DNA of 64,000 nucleotides from Comamonadaceae bacterium (GCA_027484575.1 JAIXSQ010000015.1:186001-250000), one strand, 5' to 3'; positions 48,297 through 58,338 are shown, counted from the stretch's first letter. Notes: generated from the sequence alone by a model not told the origin. Translations and numbers: made by a program.

Positions 48297-48307
48297 GCGC
48301 TCAGGCC
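48290..48307. terminator. 18-bp perfect palindrome containing two convergent TGA stops
   Basis: GGCCTGA-GCGC-TCAGGCC includes both stop codons of the convergent DUF5985-like and GntR genes. As RNA it forms a 7-bp stem with a GCGC loop on either strand. There is no T-run. Confidence 0.45.
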
Positions 48308-49026
48308 GGCAGGCCGTCGGCGCGCGCCAGCCAGACCTGGTGCAGCGTGATCTTGCGCACCTCGGCCTGGCTGGTGGAGATGTGGGCGGTCAGCAGCAGG
48401 GCCGCCTGGTCGCCGCGCTTGCGGGTGACGGCCCGCAGGATCTTGGCGTGCTCCTCGTAGGTGTCGGCGATGCGCATCTGCTGGGTGAAGTCCAGCCGGC
48501 GGATGATGCGGATGCGCTCGGTCACCTCGCGGTGGACCCGCGCCATCTCGGCATTGCCGGCCGCCTGCACCAGCGCGCAGTGGAAGGCCTCGTCCCAGGC
48601 GGCCACCTGGGCCGCGTCCGTGCTGCGCTGCTCGGGTGGCACCAGCCACACCGCCGCCAGCTGCGCCAGCAGCGCCTGGTCGATGCCGGGCCCGCCGGCG
48701 CACACGCGCCGCACCGCCGCCGTCTCGAGCACCATGCGCAGGTCGTACAGCTGGTCGAAGCGCTCGAAGTCGAACGGCAGCACGCGCCAGCCGCTGCGGA
48801 ACAGCACCTCGACCACACCTTCCTGCTGGAGCCGGAACAGCGCCTGGCGCACCGGCGTGCGGCTGACGCCCAGGCGCTCGCTGACCTCGTTCTCGGTGAA
48901 GCGGTCGCCGGGCACCAGCCGGAACTCGGCCACGTCGCGCTTGAGCTGCTCGTACACCTCGTCGGCGCGCGAGCGGTGCACCACGCGGCGGGGGTGCGCT
49001 GCCGCGCGCGGGGGCGTGGCCGGCAT
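48301..49026 (-). CDS. GntR-family regulator, FCD domain
   Basis: The 241-residue protein has the GntR winged helix (EVYEQLKRDVAEFRLVPGDRFTENEVSERLGVSRTPVRQALFRLQQEGVVEV, residues 24-75) and an FCD all-helical effector domain with its usual Asp/His metal ligands (AAWDEAFHCALVQAAGN, YEEHAKILRAV, LLLTAHI). It is the last gene of the ten-gene minus-strand operon, 2 bp after atzH, and is the likely regulator of that operon through the palindrome at 58339-58350. Confidence 0.93.
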   Translation of the reverse strand: MPATPPRAAAHPRRVVHRSRADEVYEQLKRDVAEFRLVPGDRFTENEVSERLGVSRTPVRQALFRLQQEGVVEVLFRSGWRVLPFDFERFDQLYDLRMVLETAAVRRVCAGGPGIDQALLAQLAAVWLVPPEQRSTDAAQVAAWDEAFHCALVQAAGNAEMARVHREVTERIRIIRRLDFTQQMRIADTYEEHAKILRAVTRKRGDQAALLLTAHISTSQAEVRKITLHQVWLARADGLPA

Positions 49027-49028
49027 GC

Positions 49029-49418
49029 TCAGGCCGCCGGGGGCGCCAGCAGGCTCACGTGGGCGGCCACCACGCGCCAGCCCTGGTCGGTGCGCACCCA
49101 GGTCTGGCTCTGGCGGCCGGTGCGGTCGCTGCCGGCGCGCCGGAATTCGATGTTCGCGGTGGCGAAGTCGCGGCCGAAGGTGGTGACCACGGTGCGCAGC
49201 ACCTCGCGCTGCAGGCCTACGGCCGGGCGGCCGGCGCGGAAGCCGGCGATGGCGGCATGGCCGTACAGGTTCTCGCCGGCGCCGTAGCGCAGGGTGAGCG
49301 GGCTGTCCCAGAACAGCTCGTCGAGCACCGCGACGTCGTTGGTCGTCAGCGCCTTCTCGTAGCGGGCGAACTGGGCCGTGACTTCGGCCAGCACGTCGGG
49401 GAGGTTCACATCCATCAT
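49029..49418 (-). CDS. atzH: AtzH-like protein (DUF3225, SnoaL-like fold)
   Basis: The 129-residue protein matches AtzH/Hpx[50 protein letters not shown], then [19 protein letters not shown] and [22 protein letters not shown]. In the cyanuric acid pathway AtzH has been linked to decarboxylation of 1,3-dicarboxyurea to allophanate; in Klebsiella HpxZ belongs to oxalurate/oxamate use. Its ATG overlaps the atzE stop by 4 bp. Confidence 0.88.
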   Translation of the reverse strand: MMDVNLPDVLAEVTAQFARYEKALTTNDVAVLDELFWDSPLTLRYGAGENLYGHAAIAGFRAGRPAVGLQREVLRTVVTTFGRDFATANIEFRRAGSDRTGRQSQTWVRTDQGWRVVAAHVSLLAPPAA

Positions 49419-50791
49419 GGTCGGTCCATTGTCGCCACACCGGCGTCCTGCAGCACCCGGGCAATCCGCAGGCAGAGGTCCTCGCGCCACGGCGCCGCGA
49501 CCAGCTGCACGCCCACGGGCAGTCCCCCGGCCTCGGCCGGCCACAGCGGCGCCACCGCCACCGGGCAGCCGGCGAAGGAGATCGGTTGCGTCAGCAGGCC
49601 CATCGCCGGGCGGGCCGGCTGGCGTTGGCCACCCACCTCGATCCACTCGGTCCCGATGGGCGGCGCCGGCACCGGCGTGGCCGCGGCCAGCAGCACGTCC
49701 CAGTCGCGGAACAGCGCGTTGACCCGGTCGCGGTAGATGCGGCGGAAGCGCTGGGCGCGCAGCACCCAGTCGGCCGGCTGCAGCAGGCCCGCGATGAAGC
49801 GGTCCACGGTCAGCGGCTCGAAGTCCTGCGGCCGGGTGCGCAGGTCCTGCAGGTGCAGGCTGGCGCCCTCGGCCGCCGTGATCAGGAACGCGGCGGCGCG
49901 GGCCAGGCCCGGGTCGGGCCAGGTCACCTCGTCGCGCGCGCCCAGCGTGGCGGCGGCCTGCCGCACGGCGGCGCGGGCCGCCGGTCCGGCGTTGTCGTGA
50001 AAGTAACCGCCCAGCACGCCGATGCGCAGGCCGTCGGCACCGCGCCCCAGCCGGGACGCCACGGGCTGCACCCGCAGCGCATGGCAGCCGGGGTCCAGCG
50101 GGTCCGGGCCCTGCATGGCGTCGTAGGCCATCGCCAGTCCCTCCACGCTGTCGGCCAGCGGACCCAGGTGGTCCAGGCTGTGCACGAACGGGTAGGTGCC
50201 GCGGCGCGACAGCCGGCCGAAGGTGGGCTTGAGGCCCCACACGCCGCACAGCGAGGCCGGCACCCGGATCGAGCCGTTGGTGTCCGAGCCCAGCGCCAGC
50301 GGCACCTGCCCGGCGGCCACCGCGGCGCCCGAGCCGCCCGAGGAGCCGCCTGACAGACGCGACGGGTCGCGCGGGTTGCGGGTCGGGCCGTAGTGGGTGT
50401 TCTCGGTGGTGAAGCCGTAGGCGTACTCGTCCATGTTGAGCGCGCCCAGCAGCACCGCGCCGGCGGCCTGCAGGCGCTGCACCAGCACCGCGTCGTCGGC
50501 CGCGGGCGGCAGGTCGCGGTTGATCACCGAGCCCGCCAGGGTGGGCAGGCCCCGCACGTCGAACAGGTTCTTGACCGCGTAGGGCAGGCCGGCCAGCGGC
50601 GGCAGCACCTCGCCTGCGCGGCGCCGGGCGTCGATCGCGTCGGCCTCGGCCAGGGCGCGCTGCGCCGTGCGCGCCGTGAAGGCGTTGCAGGTGCCGTCGG
50701 TGCGCTCCACTTCGGCCAGGGCGGCCTCGCACACCTCGCGGGCGCTGCGCTCGCCGGTGGCGACGGCGCGGAGCAGGTCGGCGGTCTTCAT
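49415..50791 (-). CDS. atzE: AtzE-family amidohydrolase (amidase signature)
   Basis: The 458-residue amidase has the Ser-cisSer-Lys triad: Lys74 in [11 protein letters not shown], Ser150 in SGGSSGGSG and Ser174 in [12 protein letters not shown]. It matches AtzE (1-carboxybiuret hydrolase) and HpxY (oxalurate-linked). AtzE needs the small AtzG protein for folding, and atzG lies directly upstream with a 4-bp overlap. It also overlaps atzH. The C-terminal part [26 protein letters not shown] is typical. Confidence 0.92.
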   Translation of the reverse strand: MKTADLLRAVATGERSAREVCEAALAEVERTDGTCNAFTARTAQRALAEADAIDARRRAGEVLPPLAGLPYAVKNLFDVRGLPTLAGSVINRDLPPAADDAVLVQRLQAAGAVLLGALNMDEYAYGFTTENTHYGPTRNPRDPSRLSGGSSGGSGAAVAAGQVPLALGSDTNGSIRVPASLCGVWGLKPTFGRLSRRGTYPFVHSLDHLGPLADSVEGLAMAYDAMQGPDPLDPGCHALRVQPVASRLGRGADGLRIGVLGGYFHDNAGPAARAAVRQAAATLGARDEVTWPDPGLARAAAFLITAAEGASLHLQDLRTRPQDFEPLTVDRFIAGLLQPADWVLRAQRFRRIYRDRVNALFRDWDVLLAAATPVPAPPIGTEWIEVGGQRQPARPAMGLLTQPISFAGCPVAVAPLWPAEAGGLPVGVQLVAAPWREDLCLRIARVLQDAGVATMDRP

Positions 50792-50997
50792 GCCGCGTCC
50801 TCGGCCGGGAAGGGCGCCGGCCGGTAGATCTCGGCCAGCTCCTGCTCGGGCGCGAGCGGTGCCTGCTCGAGCACGCGGGCGATGGCCACGGTGCGCGCGA
50901 AGTGCATCGCGACCACCTGGGCCCGCTCGGGCGTGAGCGGCAGGTCGACCACCTGGGCGGCGGCGCGGACGTAGGCGAGGATGTCGGTGTCTTGCAT
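50788..50997 (-). CDS. atzG: AtzG-like subunit (DUF4089)
   Basis: The 69-residue protein has [55 protein letters not shown], the pattern of AtzG/HpxX, the small partner that wraps around AtzE. It resembles GatC of the tRNA amidotransferase. It is 17 bp downstream of the ABC ATPase gene and overlaps atzE. Confidence 0.9.
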   Translation of the reverse strand: MQDTDILAYVRAAAQVVDLPLTPERAQVVAMHFARTVAIARVLEQAPLAPEQELAEIYRPAPFPAEDAA

Positions 50998-51014
50998 CGG
51001 GACTCCAGGGCAGG

Positions 51015-52007
51015 TCAGAAGGGCGGCAGCTGGCCCAGGCGCAGGCAGGCGGCGGCGCGGCCGCCGCCCAGGTCCTGCAGCGGCGGGTTGGCCACCTGGC
51101 AGGCCTCGGTGCCGTGCGGGCAGCGGCCGTGGAAGGCGCAGCGGGCGGCGGCGGGCGCACCCGCCATGCGGATCGGGCTCTGCGGGTCGCCCGGCAGCAG
51201 GTGCTCGCCGGCCGAGCGGCCGGAGCCGGGGATCGATGCGATCAGCGCGCGGGTGTAGGGATGGCGCGGCTGCTCGAACACCGCCTGCGCCGGCCCGCTC
51301 TCGACGATCCGGCCCAGGTACATGACCAGCACGCGGTCGCACAGCAGCCGCACCACGTTCAGGTCGTGGGAGACGAACAGGAAGCTCATGCCCAGCTCGG
51401 CCTTGAGCGTGGCCAGCAGCTGCAGGATCACCACCTGCACCGACACGTCCAGTGCCGCGGTGGGTTCGTCGAGCACCAGCAGGCGCGGCCGCAGCACCGC
51501 GGCGCGCGCGATGCCCACGCGCGCCTTCTGCCCGCCCGACAGCTGGTGCGGGTAGCGGCGCAGCAGCTCGGCCGGCAGGCCCGTCAGGCGGGCGATCTCC
51601 TCGACCCGGCGCTGCAGCTCGGACGCGTCGCGCACGCCCGCCAGCAGGCGCAGCGGCTCGGCGATGGTGTCGAAGGCCGTGTAGCGGGGGTTGAGGCTGT
51701 CGTGCGGGTCCTGGAACACCATCTGCACGTCGCGCCGGGCCTTGTGGCCCGGCATCAGTTGCGGGTCGACCAGGCCCAGGTCGCTGCCCAGGAACCGCAC
51801 CTGCCCGTCGCTGACTGGCAGCGTGCGCGTGAGCAGCCGCACCAGCGTCGACTTGCCGCAGCCGGACTCGCCCACCAGGCCCACCGTCTCGCCGGCAGCC
51901 ACCTGGAAGCTCACGCCGTCGACGGCATGCAGCAGGCCCTTGCCCTGCGGCGTCCGCACGGGGAAGCGCTTGGCCAGCTCATGCACCTCCAGCAGGGTCG
52001 TGCTCAT
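51015..52007 (-). CDS. Peptide/nickel-type ABC transporter ATPase (DppF-like)
   Basis: The 330-residue ATPase has Walker A GESGCGKST near residue 45, Q-loop QDPHDSLNPRY, signature LSGGQKARVGIARA, Walker B LLVLDEPTAALD and the oligopeptide C-terminal Cys-rich motif (CAFHGRCPHGTEAC). It overlaps the DppD-like gene by 4 bp. It powers import of the ligand of the binding protein at 54953-56590. Confidence 0.93.
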   Translation of the reverse strand: MSTTLLEVHELAKRFPVRTPQGKGLLHAVDGVSFQVAAGETVGLVGESGCGKSTLVRLLTRTLPVSDGQVRFLGSDLGLVDPQLMPGHKARRDVQMVFQDPHDSLNPRYTAFDTIAEPLRLLAGVRDASELQRRVEEIARLTGLPAELLRRYPHQLSGGQKARVGIARAAVLRPRLLVLDEPTAALDVSVQVVILQLLATLKAELGMSFLFVSHDLNVVRLLCDRVLVMYLGRIVESGPAQAVFEQPRHPYTRALIASIPGSGRSAGEHLLPGDPQSPIRMAGAPAAARCAFHGRCPHGTEACQVANPPLQDLGGGRAAACLRLGQLPPF

Positions 52008-52987
52008 GCCGTGGCCTCCTGCAGGCTGGCCTGGTGGCAGCGCAGCGTGCGCGGCCCGGCGCGCAGCTCGGGCAGGGGCTGCTCGCAGTCCGGCGTGCGC
52101 AGCGCGCAGCGGCCGGCGAAGCGGCAGGCCGGCAGGTCGCTGCGGCGCAGGTCGGGCAGGCTGCCGCCGATGGCCGACAGCTCGGCCAGGCTGGCGCGCC
52201 CCACGGGCGTGGCGCCGATCAGCTGCCGGGTGTAGGGATGGCGGGGGTCGCGGAACAGGTCCTCGGTGGGGGCCGACTCGACGACGTGGCCGGCATGCAT
52301 GACCACGATGCGGTCGCAGCGTTCGCGCGCCAGCGCCAGGTCGTGGGTGATGAGCAGCATGGCCATGCCGCGCGCGCGGGTGGCCTCGCCCACCAGCGCC
52401 ATGATGGCCGCCTGCGTGGTCACGTCCAGTCCGGTGGTGGGTTCGTCGGCCACCAGCAGCTTGGGCCCGCAGGCCAGCGCCAGCGCGATCATGACCCGCT
52501 GGCACAGGCCGCCCGACAGCTCGAACGGGTAGGCGTGGTAGCGGCGCGCGGGGTCGGGGATGCGCATGTCGGCCAGGCAGGCGATGGCCTTGTCGCGCAG
52601 CTGCGCCCGCGGCGTGGTCGTGTGGCGTGCCAGCACGTCCTCGAGCTGGTGGCCCACCTTGCGGATCGGGTTCAGGGCCACCTTGGGGTTCTGGAAGATC
52701 ATCGAGACCTCGCGGCCGCGGATCGCCTGCAGCGCCGGCTCGCCGGCGGCCAGCAGGTCCAGCCCGTCGAAGCGGGAGCTGCCGCCGGTGACCCGGGCCG
52801 CGCCGTCGGACAGGCCCAGCAGGGCGTAGGCGAGCACGCTCTTGCCGGAGCCGGACTCGCCGACCAGGCCCACCGTCTCGCCCTTGCCGATGGACAGGCT
52901 GACGTCCTCGAGCGCGCGCACGGTACCGTCGCGGGTGCGGAACTGCAGCGACAGGTGCTCGACCTGCAGCAGGGCGGGGGTGGGCAT
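52004..52987 (-). CDS. Peptide/nickel-type ABC transporter ATPase (DppD-like)
   Basis: The 327-residue ATPase has Walker A GESGSGKSV, Q-loop QNPKVALNP, signature LSGGLCQRVMIALA, Walker B LLVADEPTTGLD, and CRFAGRCALRTPDCEQ at the C terminus (Fe-S-like Cys motif of this class). The Walker A ends with Ser-Val instead of Ser-Thr and the signature reads GGLCQR instead of GGMRQR, both of which occur in this class. It lies 1 bp after the DppC-like gene. Confidence 0.93.
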   Translation of the reverse strand: MPTPALLQVEHLSLQFRTRDGTVRALEDVSLSIGKGETVGLVGESGSGKSVLAYALLGLSDGAARVTGGSSRFDGLDLLAAGEPALQAIRGREVSMIFQNPKVALNPIRKVGHQLEDVLARHTTTPRAQLRDKAIACLADMRIPDPARRYHAYPFELSGGLCQRVMIALALACGPKLLVADEPTTGLDVTTQAAIMALVGEATRARGMAMLLITHDLALARERCDRIVVMHAGHVVESAPTEDLFRDPRHPYTRQLIGATPVGRASLAELSAIGGSLPDLRRSDLPACRFAGRCALRTPDCEQPLPELRAGPRTLRCHQASLQEATA

Positions 52988-52988
52988 G

Positions 52989-53924
52989 TCAGGTCCTCCG
53001 GCGCGGGTCGATCAGGTCGCGCAGACCGTCGCCCAGCAGGTTGAAGGTGAAGACGGCGAGCATCAGCACGGCGCCGGGGAACAGCGCCACCCACCACTCG
53101 CCCGAGATGATGTACTGCGCCCCTTCGGCGACCATGATCCCCCACTCGGCCGCCGGCGGGCTCACGCCCAGGCCGATGAAGGACAGGCCGGCCGCGTTCA
53201 GGATCGCCCAGCCCATGTTCAGCGAGACCTGCACCATCATCGGCGGCAGCGCGTTGGGCACCAGGTGCAGCAGCAGGATGCGGGCGTCGCCGTTGCCCGC
53301 CAGCCGCGCGGCCTCGACGAAGCCGGCCTCGCGCCGCACGTTGACCTCGGTGCGCGCGACCCGGATGTAGAAGGGCAGGTTGACCACCGCGGTGGCCAGG
53401 ATGATGTTGGCCACCGAGTTGCCCATCGCCGCCACGATGCCCATGGCCAGCACGAACAGCGGGAAGCTCATCACCATGTCGCAGCCGCGCATGACGATGC
53501 GGTCCAGCCAGCCGCCGAAGTAGCCGGCGCACGCGCCCAGCAGCCCGCCGACCACGAACGAGGCCAGCACCGCCGACAGCGCGATCACGAAGTCGATGCG
53601 GGTGGCCACCACCACGCGCGACAGGATGTCGCGGCCCAGCGAGTCGGTGCCGAACCAGTGCGACGCCGAGGGCGGCGACAACGGCCGGCCGACGCCGGTC
53701 GCCAGCGGGTCGTGGGGCACGATCCAGGGGCCAACCAGCGCCAGCAGCACGAACAGCGCGAACAGGCCGGCCGCCAGCGCGGTGACCGGGTTGTCGGACA
53801 GCACGTAGCGGGCATGGGCCAGGAAGCCCCGCGGCGGCGGCGACTGCGGCGGCTGCGGCGCGGCGGCCGGGGACACCGGCACGGCCGCGGCGGCCAGCAC
53901 GGTCACGGGAGCATCGTTCTTCAT
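52989..53924 (-). CDS. ABC permease, DppC-like
   Basis: The 311-residue permease has an N-terminal Pro/Ala-rich cytoplasmic segment of about 45 residues, helices from residue 50, the LGRDILSRVVVATRIDF block near 98 and the EAA loop (EAARLAGNGDARILLLHLVPN) near 207. It pairs with the DppB-like permease encoded 1 bp upstream. Confidence 0.93.
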   Translation of the reverse strand: MKNDAPVTVLAAAAVPVSPAAAPQPPQSPPPRGFLAHARYVLSDNPVTALAAGLFALFVLLALVGPWIVPHDPLATGVGRPLSPPSASHWFGTDSLGRDILSRVVVATRIDFVIALSAVLASFVVGGLLGACAGYFGGWLDRIVMRGCDMVMSFPLFVLAMGIVAAMGNSVANIILATAVVNLPFYIRVARTEVNVRREAGFVEAARLAGNGDARILLLHLVPNALPPMMVQVSLNMGWAILNAAGLSFIGLGVSPPAAEWGIMVAEGAQYIISGEWWVALFPGAVLMLAVFTFNLLGDGLRDLIDPRRRT

Positions 53925-53925
53925 C

Positions 53926-54939
53926 TCAGGTCCCCAGCCGCACGCGCGGGTCGATGACCACGTACAGCAGGTCGATCAGCAGGTTCAGCAGCGTGTACAG
54001 CACCGCCATCGCCAGAACGAAGCCCTGCACGGGCGCGTAGTCGCTGGCCACCAGCGCCTCGAGCGCGAACGAGCCCACGCCCGGCCAGGCGAACACCTTC
54101 TCGACGATCACGCTCATGCCCAGCAGGAACGAGAACACCATGCCCAGCGTGGTCACCACCGGCAGCAGCGCGTTGCGCAGCGCGTAGCGCACCAGCACCG
54201 TGCCGGTGGACAGGCCCGAGGCGCGGGCCGTGCGCACGAAGTCGGCCGACAGCACCGAAAGCATCGAAGCACGGGTCATGCGCGCCAGCGGCGCCAGCAC
54301 GAAGATGCCCAGGGTGAGCACCGGCAGCAGCATCTGCTGGGCCGCCGCCACCGCCAGCGCGGGCTGTCCCGCGATGACGGCGTCGACCGTGTACAGGCCG
54401 GTGACGGTGGGCGGCGCCGTGAGGTACGGGTCGAGCCGGCCGATCGGCGAGGGCGCCCAGCCGAGCAGGAAGTACAGCACGTAGGCCAGCAGCAGCCCGG
54501 TGAAGAAGGTGGGCAGCGACACGCCGGCGGTGGTGAGCAGCCGGCAGGCATGGTCGACCCACGAGCCCGGCCGGCGCGCCGCCGCCACGCCCAGCGGGAT
54601 GGCCACGGCCACCGCGAACAGCAGCGACGCCAGCACCAGCTCCAGCGAGGCCGGCAGCCGCGCCAGCAGTTCTTGGCGCACCGGCTGCCCGGTGGACAGC
54701 GACTGCCCCAGGTCGCCGCGGGCCAGCGCCTGCACGTACAGCCAGAACTGCTCGGGCAGCGTGCGGTTCAGCCCCAGCTGGGCACGCACCTGCTCGACCG
54801 CCTCCTGGGTGCCGGCGGGCCCGGCGAAGAAGGCCGCCGGGTCCCCGGGCAGGGCGCGGGTGAGCAGGAAGGTGATCAGCACGATGCCGAACAGGTTGGG
54901 CAGCGCGCCGAGCAGGCGCCTGGCGATCAGCAGAGGCAT
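53926..54939 (-). CDS. ABC permease, DppB-like
   Basis: The 337-residue permease has the typical start LLGALPNLFGIVLITFLLTRALPGDPA, QFWLYVQALARGDLGQSLSTGQPV, and the EAA loop TARASGLSTGTVLVRYALRNALLPVVTTLG near residue 235. It lies 13 bp after the binding-protein gene in the same operon. Confidence 0.93.
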   Translation of the reverse strand: MPLLIARRLLGALPNLFGIVLITFLLTRALPGDPAAFFAGPAGTQEAVEQVRAQLGLNRTLPEQFWLYVQALARGDLGQSLSTGQPVRQELLARLPASLELVLASLLFAVAVAIPLGVAAARRPGSWVDHACRLLTTAGVSLPTFFTGLLLAYVLYFLLGWAPSPIGRLDPYLTAPPTVTGLYTVDAVIAGQPALAVAAAQQMLLPVLTLGIFVLAPLARMTRASMLSVLSADFVRTARASGLSTGTVLVRYALRNALLPVVTTLGMVFSFLLGMSVIVEKVFAWPGVGSFALEALVASDYAPVQGFVLAMAVLYTLLNLLIDLLYVVIDPRVRLGT

Positions 54940-54952
54940 GGCGCTGCTCCCC

Positions 54953-56590
54953 TCAGGCCGGCACCGCGCCCTTGGCCAGCTGGCGGTAGTCGGGCTCCAG
55001 GTGAAACCAGTAGGTGTAGCCCGTGATGTTGGGCTGCATGGCCACGTCCATCACCGGCTGCAGCAGCGGGATGCGCGGGACCTCCTCGAAGGCGAGCTTG
55101 AGCATGTCCTTGACCATGCCGTCGTACAGGGGCTTGCTCTCGGCGAAGCGCGCGTTGGTGATCAGCCGGTCCATCGCGGGGTTCTGGTAGCTCATGGTGT
55201 TGAACACCGCGTTCTGGCTGTGGTACGCCCAGAAGAAGAAGTACTCGGGATAGTTCAGCCAGCCGCCGAAGCGGTTGAGGATCATCGGCATGTCCTTCTT
55301 GAGCAGGGCCGCGCGCCAGTTGGCGCCGGGCACCTTGTTCAGCGTGACCTTGATGCCGATCTGCGCCAGCGCCTCCTGGATCAGGATCGAGGCGGGCTCG
55401 CTGACGGTGGCCGCGCCCAGGTCGAAGGACAGCGTGGTCTCGACGGGGCCCACGCCCGACTCGGCCATCAGCTTCCTGGCCCGCTCCACGTCCGTCTTCC
55501 AGCCGTGCGGCTGCGGCCAGGCCGGCGTCTTCGGCTCGTTGCTGCCGCCGTACATCTTCACGCCGCGCCCGTAGAACGCGTTCTCGAACAGGCGGTCGTA
55601 GGGCAGCACGCAGGCGACGGCCTGGCGCACCTTCAGGTTGTTGAACGGCGCCTTGCTGGTGTTCATGCCCAGGTAGAACAGCGCGTTCTCCACCGGCATG
55701 CTCACCACCTTGAGCTTGCCCTTGTCACCGGCGAAGTCGGCGAAGTCCTTGGGCGGCAGCGAGTAGGTGATGTCGATGTCGCCGCGCTGCAGCAGCGCGC
55801 GCCGGTTGCCGGCCGAGGGCACGTCGCGCTGGATGATCCGCTTGATCTTGGGCAGCGGCCCGCTCTTCCACTCGTCGTGGCGCTCGAGCACCAGCTCCTG
55901 GCCGGGCTTCCAGCTGGCCACCTTGTAGGCGCCGCCGCCGGCGGTGTTGGTCTTGAGCCATTCGGCGGCCCAGGGATCTTTCTCCGTGGCGTACTTCCTG
56001 GCCAGCGTCGCGTTGTAGATCGAGGCGACGGGCACCGCCATGTCGGGCAGGGACATCTTGTCCTTGCGCGGGAACTTCACGTGGAAGGTGTGCGTGTCCA
56101 CCGCCTTGAACTGCGCCGGGTCCTCCAGCGAGCCGGCCTTCATCTGGAACGCCGGGAAGCCACCCATGCCCAGCGCCCGGTCGAAGCTCCACTTGACGTC
56201 CTGCGCGGTGACCGGGGTGCCGTCGTGGAACTTCGCGTCCTTGCGCAGGTAGAAGGTCACGCCCATGCCGTCGGGGTCCATCTTCCAGCGCTCGGCCAGT
56301 TCGGGCTCGAGCTTGCCGTAGTCGTACATCATGGTGCCGTCCGGCAGCTTCTTGCGGCCGTGCGTGATCAGCCGGTCGTACACGTTCCAGGCCACGCCGT
56401 AGCTGGGGCGGTTGGCGCCCACCCCGTGGATGTCCAGCATGTTCGGGCCGAACTCGTTGGCCATGATCAGCGTGTCCTTGCGGTCCTGCGCAAGGGCCTC
56501 GGTGGCCAGCAGCGCGGAGGCGGCCACCGGGCTGAGCGAGGCCGCCTTGAGCAGCGTGCGGCGGCGTGCGGAGGGAATGGACGGGGTCAT
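54953..56590 (-). CDS. Extracellular solute-binding protein family 5
   Basis: The 545-residue receptor has a Tat-type signal (SARRRTLLKAASLSPVAASALLATEALAQ), then the family 5 fold: YDRLITHGRKKLPDG, LAERWKMDPDGMGVTFYLRKDAKFHDGTPVTAQDVKWSFDRAL, and a C-terminal ALLQRGDIDITYSLPPKDFADF. A twin-arginine signal means that it is folded before export. Family 5 proteins bind peptides, opines, nickel or glutathione; here the neighbours suggest a ureide or carboxybiuret-like ligand. Confidence 0.92.
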   Translation of the reverse strand: MTPSIPSARRRTLLKAASLSPVAASALLATEALAQDRKDTLIMANEFGPNMLDIHGVGANRPSYGVAWNVYDRLITHGRKKLPDGTMMYDYGKLEPELAERWKMDPDGMGVTFYLRKDAKFHDGTPVTAQDVKWSFDRALGMGGFPAFQMKAGSLEDPAQFKAVDTHTFHVKFPRKDKMSLPDMAVPVASIYNATLARKYATEKDPWAAEWLKTNTAGGGAYKVASWKPGQELVLERHDEWKSGPLPKIKRIIQRDVPSAGNRRALLQRGDIDITYSLPPKDFADFAGDKGKLKVVSMPVENALFYLGMNTSKAPFNNLKVRQAVACVLPYDRLFENAFYGRGVKMYGGSNEPKTPAWPQPHGWKTDVERARKLMAESGVGPVETTLSFDLGAATVSEPASILIQEALAQIGIKVTLNKVPGANWRAALLKKDMPMILNRFGGWLNYPEYFFFWAYHSQNAVFNTMSYQNPAMDRLITNARFAESKPLYDGMVKDMLKLAFEEVPRIPLLQPVMDVAMQPNITGYTYWFHLEPDYRQLAKGAVPA

Positions 56591-56604
56591 GGAAGTGCTC
56601 CTGT

Positions 56605-58323
56605 TCAGGGGTGGGAAGACACGGAGGGGGTGGCGGTGCGCAGCGCGGCCTGGTAGGCGCGCCAGCCGCCGTGGCGGGAAATGTCCTGGGCGCCCGCGGT
56701 GGCATGGGCTTCGCAGACGAAGCCCTGCACCTGGCGGCCGTCGTCCAGCGCCAGCGTGCCGATGCCCAGCGGCGCCGGGATGCCGGCGACGAAGGAGCCG
56801 TAGTGGGCCAGCGGCATGTCCCACAGCTCCAGCGCGATGCGGGCGCCCTGGCCGGGTCCGACCCGCAGCAGGCCGGGCTTGGGCGGCGTGGTGCCGGGCA
56901 GCGCGTACAGGCGGTAGTCGGGCGCGGTGTGCGCCTCCCCGCGCAGCACGGCGCCGCGCTCGGTCAGCTGGTGGTTCAGCGGCATGCCGCTCAGGTGCGC
57001 GCCGACCACCGCGACCGTCAGCAGGGCCGGGGGCTGCAGGCCCTCCAGCGGCTCGGGTGCGGGCAGCGGCCGGCCGGTCGCGCCCTGGGGCAGGCCGGTG
57101 GCGTGGTGGAAGCGCTGGCCCAGCTCGGCCAGCTGCAGGTCGCTGCCGCAGGGACCCACCAGCGTGATGCCGAAGGGCAGGCCGTCGGGCCGCAGGCTGG
57201 CGGGCACGGCCAGCGCGGCGTAGTCGAGCAGGTTGACGAAGTTGGTGTACGTGCCCAGGTGCCGGTTGAGGGCGACCGGGTCGGCCTGCATCTGCGCCAC
57301 CGTGTAGTGCGTCGGGGCGGTGGGCACCACCAGCACGTCGATCGCGTCCCACATCGGGGCGGCCTGCTGGCCCAGCGCGCGCAAGCGGGTCAGCGCCTCG
57401 CAGTAGTCGGCGGCCCCGTAGCCGGCGCCGCGCGCCAGGATGCCGCGCACCGGCTCGACCACCTCCTGCGCGTGGGCGTCGAAGAAGCCGCGCACCGCGG
57501 CGTAGCGCTCGGCCACCAGGGCGCTGTCGTACAGCAGCGCGGCCGCCTCGGCCAGCGGTGCGTAGGGCACCGTCACGCGCGTGCCGCCCAGGGCGTCGAG
57601 GTCGGCCAGGGCCCGTGCGTAGGCCGCCTCGGCCAGCGCGTCGCCGCCGAAGTCCAGCAGGTCGGGCACGCCGTAGCGGAACGCCCGCGGCAGCGGCGCC
57701 GACGCCAGCGGCAGCGCACGCGACCAGGGGTCGGCCGGGTCATGGCCCTGCGCCGCCTGCAGCACCCGCACCGCCAGCGCCACGGTGGGCGCGAAGATGG
57801 ACACGCAGTCGACGCTCTGCGCCGCCGGCACGACGCCGCGTGCGCTGAGTAGCCCGCGCGAGGGCTTCAGGCCCACGATGTTCTGCAGCCCGGCCGGCAC
57901 CCGGCCGGAACCCGCCGTGTCGGTGCCCAGCGCGAAATCAGCCTGCCCGGTGGCCACCACGTACGCCGAGCCGGAGCTGGAGCCGCCCGACACGTAGCGT
58001 GCATCGAAGGCGTTGGGCACCGGGCCATGGGGCGAGCGCGTGCCGTTCAGGCCGCAGGCGAACTGGTCCATGTTGGTCTTGCCCAGCAGCCGTGCACCGG
58101 CCGCGAGCAGCCGCTGCACCACCGCGGCGTGCGCCGCCGGGGTGTGCGCGAAGGCCGGGCAGGCGGCGGTGGTGGGCCAGCCCGCCACGTCGATGTTGTC
58201 CTTCACCGCGAAGCGCAGCCCGGCCAGCGGGCCGGCGGGCGCGCCCGCGAGCGGCTGGTCGGCCTGCAGCAGCCAAGCGGCCGAGGGATCGGCTGCACCG
58301 GGGAGAGGCGGGTGTTGCACCAT
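56605..58323 (-). CDS. atzF: Allophanate hydrolase
   Basis: The 572-residue protein has an amidase domain with Lys41 (FAVKDNIDVAG), Ser115 (SGGSSSGSA) and Ser139 (DTAGSGRVPAG) and a C-terminal allophanate-hydrolase domain (VAVVGAHLSGMPLNHQL, TAPDYRLYALPGTTPPKPGLLRV, CEAHATAGAQDIS; residues about 440-572). The pair hydrolyses allophanate to ammonia and CO2 in two steps. No urea carboxylase gene is adjacent, so the allophanate must come from another route, such as AtzEGH. It is the first gene of the operon. Confidence 0.93.
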   Translation of the reverse strand: MVQHPPLPGAADPSAAWLLQADQPLAGAPAGPLAGLRFAVKDNIDVAGWPTTAACPAFAHTPAAHAAVVQRLLAAGARLLGKTNMDQFACGLNGTRSPHGPVPNAFDARYVSGGSSSGSAYVVATGQADFALGTDTAGSGRVPAGLQNIVGLKPSRGLLSARGVVPAAQSVDCVSIFAPTVALAVRVLQAAQGHDPADPWSRALPLASAPLPRAFRYGVPDLLDFGGDALAEAAYARALADLDALGGTRVTVPYAPLAEAAALLYDSALVAERYAAVRGFFDAHAQEVVEPVRGILARGAGYGAADYCEALTRLRALGQQAAPMWDAIDVLVVPTAPTHYTVAQMQADPVALNRHLGTYTNFVNLLDYAALAVPASLRPDGLPFGITLVGPCGSDLQLAELGQRFHHATGLPQGATGRPLPAPEPLEGLQPPALLTVAVVGAHLSGMPLNHQLTERGAVLRGEAHTAPDYRLYALPGTTPPKPGLLRVGPGQGARIALELWDMPLAHYGSFVAGIPAPLGIGTLALDDGRQVQGFVCEAHATAGAQDISRHGGWRAYQAALRTATPSVSSHP

Positions 58324-58338
58324 CACAGAGCATCCAAA

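Noticed and set aside
51015..54939. A nickel or true dipeptide importer
   Set aside because: The family allows it, but cotranscription with atzF and atzGEH makes a nitrogen-rich carboxylated ligand more likely; this remains inference.
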